From: Chryseobacterium sp. E1
Lineage (GTDB): Bacteria; Bacteroidota; Bacteroidia; Flavobacteriales; Weeksellaceae
DNA length: 64,000 nucleotides
Assembly (NCBI GenBank): GCA_019203745.1
Contig: CP078104.1
Span: 3,844,001 to 3,908,000 of the forward strand
Reading direction: 5' to 3'
The position numbers were made by a program, and so were the translations under genes. The notes beneath the pieces were generated by a model. The model was not told where the DNA came from, did no database searches, and saw only the letters and a list, made by a program, of their open reading frames with translations. Below, in pieces: positions 8,089 through 18,239 of this stretch. The stretch's first letter is position 1, and the number at the start of each line of letters is the position of its first letter.

Positions 8089-9848
8089 ATCTTGCGGAGG
8101 CAATTATCCTTAAAAATGTAGAAAAGCATCCTATAAAAGCTGCTATTGGTTTCAAAAAGAAAGAAGCAGCCTGGAAAGAGCTGAGCTGGAAAAAATTCAG
8201 TGAGATTATTTTTAAAACAGCAAATGCACTCAAAGAAGCAGGAGTTCAGGAGAATGACAGAGTAGCGATCTATTCAGACAATTCCTCAGAATGGATGATC
8301 TTTGATCTGGCTTCAATGTCTATTGGAGCGGTTACAGTACCTGTTTATTCTACCAATAATGCGGAACAGGCAGAATATATTATTGATGATTCCGGAGCTA
8401 AAGCCGTTTTAGTGGGAAATCAGATGCAGTATGATGCCTGCCTGGAGCTTTTACATAAAGAATCCAACAATCTTGAAACCATTATTGTTTCCAAAAAAGC
8501 AGTATGGATCAAAAAGAATTCAACAGTTTTTATCTGGAAGACTTCATTGCCAAAGCTTCACCAAAACTGGAGATTTGTAAAAAGAATATGAAGATACAGC
8601 CACACTGATCTATACATCAGGAACTACAGGAACCCCGAAAGGCGTAATGGTTACCCATGGAAATTTCATAAAAGCATTCGATTCCCACTTTGAGTTTTTT
8701 AAATTTAAAAACTTCCAGGAGGAACTTTCTCTAGCCTTCCTTCCTTTAAGCCATGTGTTTGAGAGAAGCTGGAGCCTACTTTGTCTGTATGGTGGTGCCA
8801 GGGTCTATTTTCTTGAAGATCCTAAAAATGTGGCCAAAGCATTGGAAGAAGTAAAACCAACGATGATGTGTGCTGTTCCGAGGTTTTTCCAGAAAGTATA
8901 TGCCGGAGTACTGGAAAAAGCGGAAGAAGGTTCATCTCTGAAGAAAAGATCTTTGACTGGGCTTTAAAAACAGGATGGGAAACTGCAGAATTAAGAAGAA
9001 ATGAAAAGTCCATTCCTTTTGGATTGAAATTCAAAGAGTCTATAGCAGATATGCTGGTCTTCAGTAAGATCAAAACAAAAATGGGGGAAGACTTTGGTTC
9101 CTGCCTTGTGGAGGAGCCTCTTTATCACCTGAAGTAACCAGATTTTTTGAGTCTGTAGGAATTCACGTAACAGTAGGGTATGGTCTCACGGAGACAACAG
9201 CAACGCTTACGCTGTTTCCATTAACCCATTTTGAACATGCTACCAGCGGAAAACCATTGCCGGGAGTAGAACTTCGTATAGGGAGAGTGACGAAATTCAG
9301 GCCAAAGGAAACGGGATCATGAAAGGATATTATAATAAACCTGAAGAAACCCGGAAAGTATTTACGGAAGACGGATGGTTCAAAACCGGAGATGCCGGGA
9401 AATTTGATGATAAAGGCAATCTGATCATTACAGACAGAATCAAAGACCTGATGAAGACTTCCAACGGAAAATACATCGCTCCGCAGCAGATTGAAAACCT
9501 TCTGACCAATAATAATTTTATCCAGCAGATCATGCTGATTGCAGAAGGAAGACAGTTTGTTTCTGCCCTCATCGTTCCCAATTTTGAATTTTTACAGGAT
9601 TATATCAAAAGAATAATATTCCTTTTACAAACTGGGAAGAAGCAGTAAAAAATGAAAAGGTGATCAGCCTTTACAAAGAGAAAATCAAAGAACTGCAGAA
9701 CCATCTTGCAGATTATGAAAAAGTAAAGAAATTTACTTTGATGCCGGCAGAATTTGATATCAACACAGGAGAAATTACCCCTACGCTGAAAGTAAAAAGA
9801 AATGTTGTTCTTAAAAAATATGCAGATATTATAGAGAAGATGTACTAA
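8085..9848 (+). CDS. Long-chain fatty acid--CoA ligase, AMP-forming (six frameshifts)
   Basis: 589 residues after repair, a normal length for FadD15-type enzymes. The AMP/ATP loop YTSGTTGTPKGVMVTHGN is at about residue 180, LAFLPLSHVFERSW follows, and the adenylation end reads GWFKTGDAGKFDDKGNLIIT then DRIKDLMKTSNGKYIAPQQI, with the catalytic Lys region. It activates fatty acids via acyl-AMP to acyl-CoA. Six single bases are missing: G at about 8515, 8578, 9084 and 9284, A at about 8946 and 9618, all in homopolymers; the length becomes an exact codon multiple. It overlaps the SDR gene by four bases. Confidence 0.9.
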
Positions 9849-9902
9849 AAATTTTTTTGACCTCCTGTTTTCATGTCAATTACAACTGAAGATGTGAAGA
9901 TT

Positions 9903-9940
9903 CCCCTCCCTGGAGGGGTGGCGAAAATTCAAAGAATTTT
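9903..9940. repeat. Double-hairpin intergenic repeat before mvaD
   Basis: CCCCTCC (9903-9909) pairs with GGAGGGG (9912-9918), and AAAATTC (9924-9930) pairs with GAATTTT (9934-9940). A GACGGGGTGG word follows. From memory, very similar wording (cccctcc, ggaggggtgg, aaaattcaaagaatttttgacggggtgg) recurs between genes in Chryseobacterium genomes, so this is probably one copy of a dispersed palindromic repeat. Only one copy is in the window. Confidence 0.55.
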
Positions 9941-9977
9941 TGACGGGGTGGTTCAAAATAATGACTTAAATTAAACT

Positions 9978-11034
9978 ATGACAACACAAGAATTTATAGG
10001 AAAAGAAAATTTTACAATTCATACCCAGACAGTTTCAGAAAGCTGCCCGTCTAATATTGCCCTGATCAAATACTGGGGAAATATAAAGACCAGATTCCAG
10101 CCAACCCAAGCATCAGCTATACTCTTAATCATTGTAAGACCAATACTGTCATGGAGTTTACAGCGAATGAAGATTTCTCTGTACAGACTTTCCTGGCGGG
10201 AAATGAGGAAGTGAAATTTGCTGAAAAGATCGAAAAATACTTTAAAAATATCGAGCAGTATCTTCCATGGATTTTAAAGGGAAGATATATCATCAGAACA
10301 GAAAATACATTCCCACATAGTTCAGGAATTGCAAGCTCGGCTTCCGGATTCGGGGCCATTGCAAAATGTCTGATGGCATTGGATGAAACATTCACAGGAA
10401 AAATTTCAGAACAGGAATCCCTGAAAAAGCTTCATTTTTAGCAAGATTAGGAAGCGGTAGTGCCAGTAGGAGCCTTTACAACGGTCTTGTTGTATGGGGA
10501 AATACAGATGAGGTAGAAGGAAGTTCAGACCTTTTCGCTGTACAGTATCCGAATACGGAAATTCATGATATTTTCAGGAATTTTAATGACTGGGTATTAT
10601 TGATTCATGAAGGTCAGAAAAGCGTTTCCTCAACGGTTGGCCACGGTCTGATGAATACCAATCCTTATGCAGAAAGAAGATTTCAGGAAGCGAGGGAAAA
10701 TTTTGTTCCGATGAAGGAGATTCTGAAGACGGGAGATATGGAAAGCTTTATCAAATTGGTAGAACACGAAGCACTTACCCTTCATGCGATGATGATGATG
10801 AGTGATCCTGCTTTTATTCTGATGAAAACAGGAACCCTGGAAGTGATCAACAAGGTCTGGGATTTCAGAAAAGAAACCGGGCTGCCTTTATTCTTCACAT
10901 TGGATGCAGGAGCAAACGTACACCTCCTTTTTCCGGCTGACGGTTCCGAGGAAAAAGTCAAAACCTTCATTGAAACTGAATTATTGCAGCATACCCAGAA
11001 AAATGGAGTCGTGAAGGACGTGATGAAGTTTTAA
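9978..11034 (+). CDS. mvaD: Diphosphomevalonate decarboxylase (two frameshifts)
   Basis: 352 residues after repair. A GHMP-fold enzyme that converts mevalonate 5-diphosphate to isopentenyl diphosphate. Diagnostic parts are CPSNIALIKYWGKY at residues 24-37, SISYTLN, and the phosphate loop PHSSGIASSASGFGAIAKCL at about 115. LGSGSASRSLYNG, with the Asp/Arg catalytic region, and FTLDAGANVHLLFP close the list. Two bases are missing: an A at about 10083 (TGGGGAAATAT) and a G at about 10433 (AAAAAGCTTC). Its presence means isopentenyl units come from the mevalonate route. A hairpin terminator lies directly after the stop. Confidence 0.93.
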
Positions 11035-11043
11035 TAAACAATA

Positions 11044-11070
11044 AAAAAGTGGATTTTTGATCCACTTTTT
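11044..11070. terminator. Bidirectional terminator between mvaD and the endonuclease-like gene
   Basis: AAAAAGTGGAT (11044-11054) pairs with ATCCACTTTTT (11060-11070). With A and T runs on the two sides it can end transcription of the convergent genes mvaD and the gene at 11072. Confidence 0.85.
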
Positions 11071-11071
11071 A

Positions 11072-12156
11072 TTAATCTTCGGTAACTACGGTCTCCCGTT
11101 CTCCGTCTTCCTGTTTACCTTCCTCTATCATGATTTCAGCTTCGGCTTTCTCTTCAGAAGTGGCCGTTTCTATCAGTTCTTCCTGCTCATCGTTGTGATG
11201 GTCTATGAAAAATTCACAGTAGACCGGAAGATGATCCGAACCAAAATTTTCCAATGTCTTCAGCTGTTTGATAAAAATATCTTCACTGTGAAACATCAGG
11301 TCGATAGGAAACCGTAAAAGGCGATATTTTGCATGGAAAGTAGAAACAAAAGAATGGCCGATCCTCGGATCAATCAGATGGCTTGTTTTCCTGAAAAGTA
11401 CAGATGACCTTGACCAGGCAACATTATTGAAATCTCCTACTACAATAACCGGTTTTTTGATGTCCTTTACGCGTTTGGCCGTACTGAGAAGATCACCATC
11501 TCTTTCCTTTGAAGTTTCCTCCTCCGTAGGACTTGGCGGCGGCGGGTGGTGAACCCCAAAGAAAACAAAAGAAAAACCATCATGAGTTTTCATATGAATT
11601 TCAATACTCGGGATATCATCCGCTACAAAATAATGCGTTGTAGCTTCCTTAATTTCAATTTTGGAATAGAAATGCATTCCGTAGGTATTTTCAAGCGTTA
11701 CTTTATGCTGGTAAGGATATTCTTTTTCTATCTTCCGCATCGCTTTTTCCCAGTCACCATTGCTTTCCATTGTCATAAAGAAGTCCGGACTGTATTTTTC
11801 AATAAGCTTAATGAATCTGTCATATTCTTTATTGAACTGATACACATTGGCAGAAACGAAATGAAGCTTTTCGGAAGACTTATGACGCTGCTTATGTTTT
11901 TTACAGGATAAAGAGGTGTGTATCTGATCAGGATATGGCTGTGATGTACAAATAAAACCAGAAGGAGCCCCTGATAATACCATAAATAATCTGTAGAATC
12001 AATGGTGAATCCTAATAGAAAAGTGAAAAGTATCAGATAAGTGACCTGTATTTTAGCGAATTCAGGAACACGGAAAACCCAGTGAGAATGCTGAATTTTC
12101 GGAAGGATCGTCATGACCAGCAGTAGGATGGCCAGAATCATATAAGTAATCCACAT
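11072..12156 (-). CDS. Endonuclease/exonuclease/phosphatase-fold protein with N-terminal membrane helices (one frameshift)
   Basis: 361 residues after repair. Residues 1-25, 33-52 and about 58-75 are hydrophobic helices, after which the catalytic fold runs to the C-terminus. Metal and active-site words of the EEP family are seen: VSANVYQFN, a Glu in FFMTMESNGDW, FFGVHHPPPP, VIVVGDFNNVAWS and the last His pair region FGSDHLPVYCEF. The tail is rich in Glu. Members hydrolyse phosphodiesters (DNase, sphingomyelinase, inositol phosphatase); the membrane anchor with an external catalytic domain is common in Flavobacteriia. An A is missing near 11897 (CCTGTAAAAAACAT, repaired to VKKHKQRHK). Confidence 0.85.
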
Positions 12157-12269
12157 ATAAATGCTTTGGCTGAAATAATTTTTGTTACAATTTAAGGAAA
12201 ATGAATTTTAAATTCTGTTTATCAATTTAAAATTTATTTTACATATTTTTATCTATCTAAATTTATCCC

Positions 12270-12710
12270 ATGAATAAACTATCAGGAATCTTTCTGCTGC
12301 TCGGAGCTTTCTGTTTTGGACAACAGAATCAGGAAATAGAAAAGCCCATCCGTAATCTGTTTCAGGCTATGAAAAACGCAGATACCGCATTAATGAAATC
12401 TGTTTTTACAGAAAATGCAGTACTTCAGACTGTTACAAAAGACGGAACGGTAAAGAGCGACAATATACAGGATTTTATTACCTCTGTTTCTAAATTTTCA
12501 AAGGGAGATCTGGATGAAAGAATTGTGATTGAAGCAATTCATACAGATGGAAACCTGGCCAGTGTATTTACGCCGTATTCTTTCTATTTAAAAGAGAAGT
12601 TATTACATTGTGGAGCGAACAGCTTTCAGCTTGTAAAGCAAAATAATGAATGGAAAATTCAGTATATTATTGATACGAGAAGAAAAGATAAGTGTAAAGA
12701 AATACAGTAA
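12270..12710 (+). CDS. Secreted NTF2-like (SnoaL/DUF4440-type) protein
   Basis: Intact, 146 residues. A short signal peptide (MNKLSGIFLLLGAFCFGQQ) precedes an NTF2-like cone fold: IRNLFQAMKNADTALMKSVF, then a beta-rich stretch ending in HCGANSFQLVKQNNEWKIQYI. The pattern W-K-I-x-Y-I-I-D near the end is typical of the periplasmic putative lumazine-binding/DUF4440 group. No catalytic set can be named. The stop codon directly abuts the ATG of the next gene (TAAATG), so the two are probably one operon. Confidence 0.75.
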   Translation: MNKLSGIFLLLGAFCFGQQNQEIEKPIRNLFQAMKNADTALMKSVFTENAVLQTVTKDGTVKSDNIQDFITSVSKFSKGDLDERIVIEAIHTDGNLASVFTPYSFYLKEKLLHCGANSFQLVKQNNEWKIQYIIDTRRKDKCKEIQ

Positions 12711-13599
12711 ATGAGAAACAAAAATCTGATCTTTAATCCTGTTTTTTTGATTTGTCTGGTTATTCTGTTTCTGAATGATCACTTTTTTAAATTTTATTAT
12801 ACAAACTGGTTTACAGGGAAATTGTCTGATATTGTCGGGATTATTCTTCTGCCGATGCTTTTGACTTATGTATTTCCGGGGTTAAAGCATAAGTCTGTTT
12901 GGGCAGCGGGAGTATTATTTGCTTTCTGGAAGTCTCCTTTCTCGGAAGCTTTTATTAATGCTTATAATCATATTGCTCCTATAGGCATCCATAGAGTGGT
13001 AGATTATACGGATCTGTTGGTCTTAATGTTGTTACCGGGTCCTTATTTTTGATTAAAAATGATAGTTTTATCAATAATTTCAGCATTAAAAAGTTAAATC
13101 CGGCTGTAGTGTTGTGTCCTGCTCTTCTTATTCTGATGTCGACCTCTCCGCCAAGAGATTTCCGGTATAACAGATATTCCGGGAATGTTAAATTTGATAA
13201 TCTTCTTGTTGAAGTAAAGAAAACGGATGTGGAAATTTTGGACGAATTCAAAAAAGAAATATCCGGATTTATAAAGATACTGCAAGAATAATCAGGGAGT
13301 CCGAATTTGAAGTGTTGAGGGTAGGAAAAATGAATGCCGGGAACCTTAAGAACGGAAAAGATGTTTTTGAATTTAATAATGATTCTTTAAAAGCCCTTTT
13401 GAACCGGAGGATTAAAGAAAGTCCTGAGTATAAAATTGACGAAATGGAGATAGGATCAGGTTCCCGGGTAAACAATGTACAGCTTTCCATATGGAAACAC
13501 CCTAAAGGCAGTCAGATTGTTGTACATTCCATGCTGGTAGAAAAGAACCTGGACAGTATCCAGGTTGATAATAAGCTCAGAAGGATTTATAAAAAGTGA
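12711..13599 (+). CDS. Integral membrane protein of unknown function (two frameshifts)
   Basis: 296 residues after repair. Helices at about residues 9-24, 40-58 and 65-80, one near 100-118 and one after residue 125 are followed by a polar C-terminal domain from about 145. Recognisable words are FTGKLSDIVGIILLPMLLTY and HRVVDYTDLLVLMLLPGSLF. I do not recognise a characterised family. Bases are missing near 13038 (CCGGGTCC, one G or T) and near 13276 (ATAAAGATAC, one A); after both repairs the frame is continuous to the stop at 13599. It follows the NTF2-like gene without a gap. Confidence 0.7.
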
Positions 13600-13627
13600 T
13601 GCTGCAAAAACTTAAAGATTTATAAAA

Positions 13628-14004
13628 ATGAAAATTCATCATATTGCCATTATCTGTTCAGATTATACCGTTTCAAAGAAATTCTATACAGAGATTATAG
13701 GGTTGAATATCATCCGGGAAGTGTACCGGGAAGAAAGACAGTCCTACAAACTGGATCTGGCAATTGGAGATCATTATGTGATTGAGCTGTTTTCCTTTCC
13801 TGATCCACCGCAGCGTCCTTCACACCCGGAAGCCTGTGGCCTGAGGCATCTTGCTTTCTCTGTTGAAAATGTGGCAGAAAAACGGAATGAACTGATAGGT
13901 AGGGGCCTGAGCTGTGAAGATATCCGTATAGATGAGTTCACAGGAAAGAATTTTTCTTTACCCAGGATCCTGATCAGCTGCCGCTGGAGTTTTATGAAAT
14001 GTAA
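13628..14004 (+). CDS. VOC-family (glyoxalase-like) protein, SMU1112c/YaeR type (one frameshift)
   Basis: 125 residues after repair. It has the two beta-alpha-beta-beta-beta modules of the vicinal oxygen chelate superfamily: MKIHHIAIICSDYTVSKKFY, YKLDLAIGDHYVIELFSF, then GLRHLAFSVENV and, after adding one A near 13951, KKFFFTQDPDQLPLEFYEM. The metal ligands His5, Glu (VIELF), His (LRHLAF) and Glu (LEFYE) are at the expected positions. The repaired stop is at 14002-14004. Members of this subgroup bind Zn or Ni and may process a small oxo or thio compound; the substrate is unknown. Confidence 0.85.
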
Positions 14005-14010
14005 AATAAA

Positions 14011-14393
14011 TTAGTGAGCGTACCCGGCAAAAAAGCTTACCGCCATTATTGCAAGAACAATAGAAGAAATGACTACATACACGTAGTCTTTTTCTTTTAA
14101 ATAACCTATCAGAGCAAAAACAATTCTCATCAGAGGGGTAAAGATCAAAAGAAGGATGCCCAGCTGAATAATAGCCATTCCTTCTCCTTTACACAAAGAA
14201 TCCCAGAAGTGGCCCCATACCTTTTCCGAAGAGGTGCCTACTACAAGGCTTGTATATTTTTAGGCATTTCAAAGCCTTCAACAAACAGTTTGATAAACCC
14301 GATCAGTGAAGTGGCTACAGATAAAATAACACCCAGCCTCAGAAGATTTCCTACCGAACGGTTCAGATCTACGTCTGTAAAATTCTTTCTCAT
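14011..14393 (-). CDS. DUF1634 family membrane protein (one frameshift)
   Basis: 127 residues after repair, starting MRKNFTDVDLNRSVGNLLRL at 14393. Three hydrophobic helices are visible: LGVILSVATSLIGFIKLF, IIQLGILLLIFTPLMRIVFA and YVVISSIVLAIMAVSFFAG. This is the DUF1634 pattern, and DUF1634 genes commonly sit next to TauE/SafE permeases, as here: the ATG overlaps the permease stop (TAATG). A G is missing near 14248, where GCCTTGTAGTAGG becomes GCCTTGGTAGTAGG, giving ALVVGTSSEKVWG. Likely an accessory subunit of the permease, but that is inference from gene order. Confidence 0.82.
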
Positions 14394-15223
14394 TATCTGA
14401 AGCTTTTGTTGATACCGTTATACATCATATAGATTGACAGAATGGTAATCACAATGGCAAAGAATACTTTTAATTTCTTTGTTTTTGAAACCATCAGTGT
14501 CTTTGAACCGATAAAACTTCCTATCACCACACCAATCAGTACCGGCGCTACGATCACCGGAATGATTTCACCTCTCTGGAAATAAATCAGGGCACTGGCT
14601 ACTGCTGTTACTCCGATCATAAAATTACTGGTGGTGGTAGAGACTTTGAACGGAAGCTTCATCATATTATCCATGGCCAATACTTTTAAAGCTCCGGAAC
14701 CTATTCCCAAAAGTCCGGACATGGCACCGGCAAACATCATCATCAAAAATCCGGGAACTGTATTTCTTGCAGAATAGTTTTTCAAAACGCCTTTATCAGG
14801 GAATGTTCCGTATAATTTCAGTTTTTCTTCCAGGCTTCCTTTGATCAGCGGTTCCTGATGATCCGGTTTTCCTTTAAGGTTTAAAACAACAGTAAGAAGA
14901 AGAATACTTGCAAAAATAATCCCGATAGTATTCGGGTTAAGCATTCCTGAAACCAGCGCTCCCACAATAGCTCCTGCCGTAGTGGCTATCTCAAGAAACA
15001 TCCCGATCCTCATATTGGTGAAACCTTCTTTCACGAAAGCAACAGCCGCACCGGAAGAGGTACCGATTACCGAAATAAGTGAAGCACCGATGGCATAATG
15101 CATTGGAACGCCAAAACCCAGCGTTAATAAAGGAATGATAATAACTCCTCCTCCTAAACCCGTAAGTGAACCTAAAAGACCGGCGGAAATTGCGCCAAGG
15201 AAGAGTATGATGATTTCTGACAT
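14393..15223 (-). CDS. TauE/SafE (TSUP) family permease
   Basis: Intact, 276 residues, with about eight hydrophobic segments. The duplicated TSUP motif is clear: GSLTGLGGGVIIIPLLTLGF in the first half and AMSGLLGIGSGALKVLAM in the second. Members export sulfite, sulfoacetate or other organic anions across the inner membrane; the substrate cannot be told here. The downstream DUF1634 gene overlaps it by one base. A full Bacteroidetes-type promoter lies just upstream, back to back with the promoter of the DUF1543 gene. Confidence 0.9.
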   Translation of the reverse strand: MSEIIILFLGAISAGLLGSLTGLGGGVIIIPLLTLGFGVPMHYAIGASLISVIGTSSGAAVAFVKEGFTNMRIGMFLEIATTAGAIVGALVSGMLNPNTIGIIFASILLLTVVLNLKGKPDHQEPLIKGSLEEKLKLYGTFPDKGVLKNYSARNTVPGFLMMMFAGAMSGLLGIGSGALKVLAMDNMMKLPFKVSTTTSNFMIGVTAVASALIYFQRGEIIPVIVAPVLIGVVIGSFIGSKTLMVSKTKKLKVFFAIVITILSIYMMYNGINKSFR

Positions 15224-15239
15224 ACTACAATTAATGCTA

Positions 15240-15271
15240 CAAATATAAAATTATTGTAGTAGTCTGCCAAA
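15240..15271 (-). promoter_or_regulatory. Promoter of the TauE/SafE-DUF1634 operon
   Basis: On the minus strand TTTG (15271-15268) is followed after 20 bases by TATATTTG (15247-15240), an exact TAnnTTTG box. The ATG is 16 bases further on. Both elements match the Bacteroidetes sigma-ABfr consensus. Confidence 0.75.
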
Positions 15272-15273
15272 CA

Positions 15274-15303
15274 TTTGAAAAAGATAAATTTAACGTATTT
15301 TTG
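15274..15303 (+). promoter_or_regulatory. Promoter of the DUF1543 gene, probably leaderless
   Basis: TTTG (15274-15277), an 18-base spacer and TATTTTTG (15296-15303). The ATG follows after only five bases (TATGC), so transcription should start at or within a base or two of the start codon. Confidence 0.75.
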
Positions 15304-15308
15304 TATGC

Positions 15309-15872
15309 ATGAAAAGTGAAATGAAATTATTTTATGTGATTCTTGGGGCAACCCCAAAAGGAAGAAACATTGAGCAGCATGACGTATTTTTCGGAATTGC
15401 AGAAAGCCTTAAAGATCTGGTTCCTGAGATGAAAGACTTCTGGAAGGAGGCAGAAGGAAAGATCCACCTGGATTGTTACCAGGAGGTGAAATTTGCAGAC
15501 GGCTACGAGGTGAAGATTGTAGAAAAAGGAGAGAAAGTCTCTGAAGACCAGTTGTACTTCCTTAATTTGGGAGGTTATAAACCCGGTTTCTTTGAAGAAT
15601 TCCATGAGCAGCACCTGATGGTAGGACAGTCTATGGGAGAGATTGTTAAAAGGGCAAAAGCTACAGAATTTTACCAGACCATGGGATTTGAAGGCGCTGT
15701 AAGCCATATTGATGATAAGCATGGAGTAGATATTGATGATATTTACAATGTGAATGATATTCTTCCTGCATCCATGAAGGAAAAATATTCCATTGTGCTT
15801 ACAAAATCGGATGTGGAAGATCAGAAAAACCCGATGGGACTCGGTTATCTGAAAATTGACAAGATTCAATAA
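15309..15872 (+). CDS. DUF1543 domain protein
   Basis: Intact, 187 residues; a start at MKLFYVILG four codons later is equally possible. It contains the DUF1543 words MKLFYVILGATPKGRNIEQHD and YFLNLGGYKPGFFEEFHEQ, and a second, weaker repeat toward the C-terminus. The family is widespread in Flavobacteriia and has no known function. A short promoter-proximal leader suggests a leaderless transcript. The gene is followed after 28 bases by purK in the same direction. Confidence 0.8.
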   Translation: MKSEMKLFYVILGATPKGRNIEQHDVFFGIAESLKDLVPEMKDFWKEAEGKIHLDCYQEVKFADGYEVKIVEKGEKVSEDQLYFLNLGGYKPGFFEEFHEQHLMVGQSMGEIVKRAKATEFYQTMGFEGAVSHIDDKHGVDIDDIYNVNDILPASMKEKYSIVLTKSDVEDQKNPMGLGYLKIDKIQ

Positions 15873-15900
15873 ATTAAAGTAAATCTAATAAAAATAAAAA

Positions 15901-17012
15901 ATGAAAATAGGAATTCTGGGAGGCGGACAGCTGGGAAGAATGCTGATACAAAGTGCACTAAAGTATGATGATGAGTTTTATACACTGGATCCTGCTTCTG
16001 ATGCACCATGTCATAATATTTCGTATTTTACACAGGGAAATTTCAATGACTATGAAACAGTACTGAACTTCGGGAAAGGAAAAGATGTAGTAACGATTGA
16101 AATTGAACACGTTAATGCCGATGCTTTGGCTGAACTTGAAAAGCAGGGGATAAAAGTGGTTCCCAATGCCAACATCATCAGGACGATCCAGCAGAAAATC
16201 CTTCAGAAAGAATTTTATAAAGCTCACGATATCCCAAGCCCGGAATTTCAGGTGGTATGGAACAGTGATGAAAAGATCATCATGCCTTTGCCATTCGTGC
16301 AGAAAATGAATACCGGCGGATATGACGGAAAAGGAGTACAGGTGATCCGTACAGAGGCTGATTTTCAAAATCTTTGGAAAGAAGCTTCAGTGATCGAAAG
16401 TCTTGTAGATATTGATAAAGAACTTTCCGTAATCGTTGCCAGAAATGAAAAAGGAGAAACAAATACTTTCCTGTAACGGAAATGGTGGCAGATCCGAAAC
16501 TTAATTTATTGGATTTTAATGTATGTCCGGTTCTTCTTACCGAAGATGTTCAGAATCAGATTGATTCTATTACTGAAAAATTCTTAAATGCCGTGAATTC
16601 TCCCGGGTTATTTGCCATTGAATTATTCCTTGATAAAGAAGGGAAAGTCTGGGTAAACGAAACCGCTCCGAGATTACACAATTCCGGGCATCAGAGCCAG
16701 GAAGGAAATACCAATTCACAATTTGAGCAGATGTACCGTGTGGTAAAGAATCTGCCATTGGCAGATACCGATGCCATTACCTATAGCGGAATGCTGAATC
16801 TGGTAGGAGCAGAAGGATATGCTGGAAAAGTAGTGTATGAAGGAATGGAAGATGTACTTAAACTTCCTGAAACTTACATCCATTTATACGGAAAAACAGA
16901 AACCAAGCCAGGCAGAAAGATGGGCCACATCAATGTTTTGGCAGATTCCAGAGAAGAGCTGATGGAAAAGCTTGTGATGGTGAAAGGAATGGTAAGGGTG
17001 ATTTCTGAATAA
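15901..17012 (+). CDS. purK: 5-(Carboxyamino)imidazole ribonucleotide synthase PurK (one frameshift)
   Basis: 370 residues after repair, normal for PurK. It is an ATP-grasp enzyme that carboxylates AIR with bicarbonate in purine synthesis. Seen are MKIGILGGGQLGRMLIQSA, TIEIEHVNADAL, QKMNTGGYDGKGVQVI (ATP-grasp), VNETAPRLHNSGHQSQ (Mg binding) and LYGKTETKPGRKMGHIN at the end. An A is missing near 16466 (GAAACAAATAC, repaired to ETKYFPVTEM). Its partner purE is about 6 kb downstream on the same strand rather than adjacent. A strong hairpin terminator follows. Confidence 0.95.
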
Positions 17013-17032
17013 TCAGGCTTAAAATAATATAA

Positions 17033-17068
17033 AAAGAGAGTAGTTTTAACGTTAAAACTGCTCTCTTT
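17033..17068 (+). terminator. Terminator after purK
   Basis: AAAGAGAG..AGTTTTAAC (17033-17050) pairs with GTTAAAACT..CTCTCTTT (17051-17068), an 18-bp stem with one mismatch and no loop bases beyond the centre. It ends in a T-rich tail. Confidence 0.8.
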
Positions 17069-17100
17069 GTACTTAGAATCAATAGCGATTCAGCCAAAAC

Positions 17101-17472
17101 TTACTGCCCCTTCTTGATAATTTTAGGAAAATCGATACTCCATTTTTTTTCTCTGGAATTATAGATAAGATAAGGTCCGTCAAAACCGTCAATATATACC
17201 AATTCATAAGAACCTGTACTATCTGCTGCATAATCCGGACTTAGTCCCAGGTCGTGTTGTTTAAATCCTAATTGATGAAGGGTATTCCAGTCATCATAAC
17301 GGGGAAGATTTTTATGTTTTTTCTGATAATTTTCAAGATTCAGAACAAGCTTATTGCCGTATTCTATATCAGAATGTCTGGTTATTTCAATGGGTAAGTT
17401 CCAGTAAACAGTCAGTGAAACAGTCCCTAATATCAATATACCCAATAGGGCAAGCAGAATCTTTTTGATCAT
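17101..17472 (-). CDS. Membrane-anchored protein of unknown function
   Basis: Intact, 123 residues. A single N-terminal membrane anchor (KKILLALLGILILGTVSLTVYW) is followed by a soluble domain with LVLNLENYQKKHKNLPRYDD and YELVYIDGFDGPYLIYNSRE. The layout resembles the small pilin-like or type II secretion G-like proteins that carry an N-terminal helix and a short 'processed residue' pattern, but no prepilin site is seen. I do not assign a function. The two SH3-domain genes lie upstream on the same strand, 16 bases away, so the three may form one transcript. Confidence 0.65.
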   Translation of the reverse strand: MIKKILLALLGILILGTVSLTVYWNLPIEITRHSDIEYGNKLVLNLENYQKKHKNLPRYDDWNTLHQLGFKQHDLGLSPDYAADSTGSYELVYIDGFDGPYLIYNSREKKWSIDFPKIIKKGQ

Positions 17473-17488
17473 GAATAGCTGATTTATT

Positions 17489-18189
17489 TTAAAAAGGTTT
17501 CTTTACAATTCTTTCCTTGTATACTCCTTTTACAATTTTAAAAAGTGCTACATAAGATCCGGCTCCGTCAGAATTGAGCATGGTTATATACAAAGTGTCA
17601 TTTTTACGGTCATAATAGCATGCTGTAAACTGGTTGCTGACATTGAAGAGGTTCTCAATTTCTTTAGTCGGGATCTGAATTTTTTTATCCCTGATCTGTA
17701 CGGTGATCGATTTATAATGCGTTTTGGGAACAGTACCGTCTGTGCCCCAGATCAGCTTCCCTTTATATTGATCTTCGATCTTTTGTCCGCCATAGCTGGA
17801 GGAAGAAAAGAATTTTTATTTTCCTTATAATTGAACTTTTCAGAAATGATATCTACCTTGATATTACCGGATTTGAAAACTGCCTTATTCTCATCTGTGG
17901 TGATGGGAAGAAGTGTTTCGTAAGAATCCAGAAGCTTAACCTTTGAAGTACTAATGTATCCGGATGTTTTATCATTATAATAAACATTAATCCAGTTTTT
18001 ATTGGCTGCATCCGGCTCCGAAGCATAGACAATTTCATCAGAACTGATCTTTCCCGTAACCTTACTTTTTGCATCCGGATTTTCCCTCAGATTGACATAG
18101 CCGTCTTTATCTACGACTTTAGCAAACTGAGCGAAAGATAACTGGATACTTAAAATAGCTGCTGCAAGGAATATCTTTTTCGTTTTCAA
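17489..18189 (-). CDS. Secreted SH3-domain protein, paralogue 1 (TTG start, one frameshift)
   Basis: 233 residues after repair. From a TTG at 18189 it reads MKTKKIFLAAAILSIQLSFA, a clean signal peptide, then a bacterial SH3 (SH3_3) domain: AKVVDKDGYVNLRENPDAKS, GYISTSKVKLLDSYE. A C-terminal domain with FNVSNQFTACYYDRKNDTLY and GAGSYVALF follows. The in-frame ATG at 18243 overlaps the stop of the upstream paralogue (ATGA), but it would put 18 polar residues ahead of the signal peptide. The TTG also matches the paralogue. A T is missing near 17808 (minus strand TTTTCTTCC). Likely a cell-wall or envelope sensor domain; the exact role is unknown. Confidence 0.75.
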
Positions 18190-18215
18190 TGTTGTGTTGT
18201 GATTTTTTATTTTAA

Positions 18216-18223
18216 CAAAAATA
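18216..18223 (-). promoter_or_regulatory. -7 box of SH3 paralogue 1
   Basis: TATTTTTG on the minus strand, 26 bases before the TTG start of paralogue 1. The surrounding CTATTTTTGTnnAAAATAAAAA wording is shared with the second paralogue. No clear TTTG was found upstream. Confidence 0.5.
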
Positions 18224-18239
18224 GATTGATTATTTGACT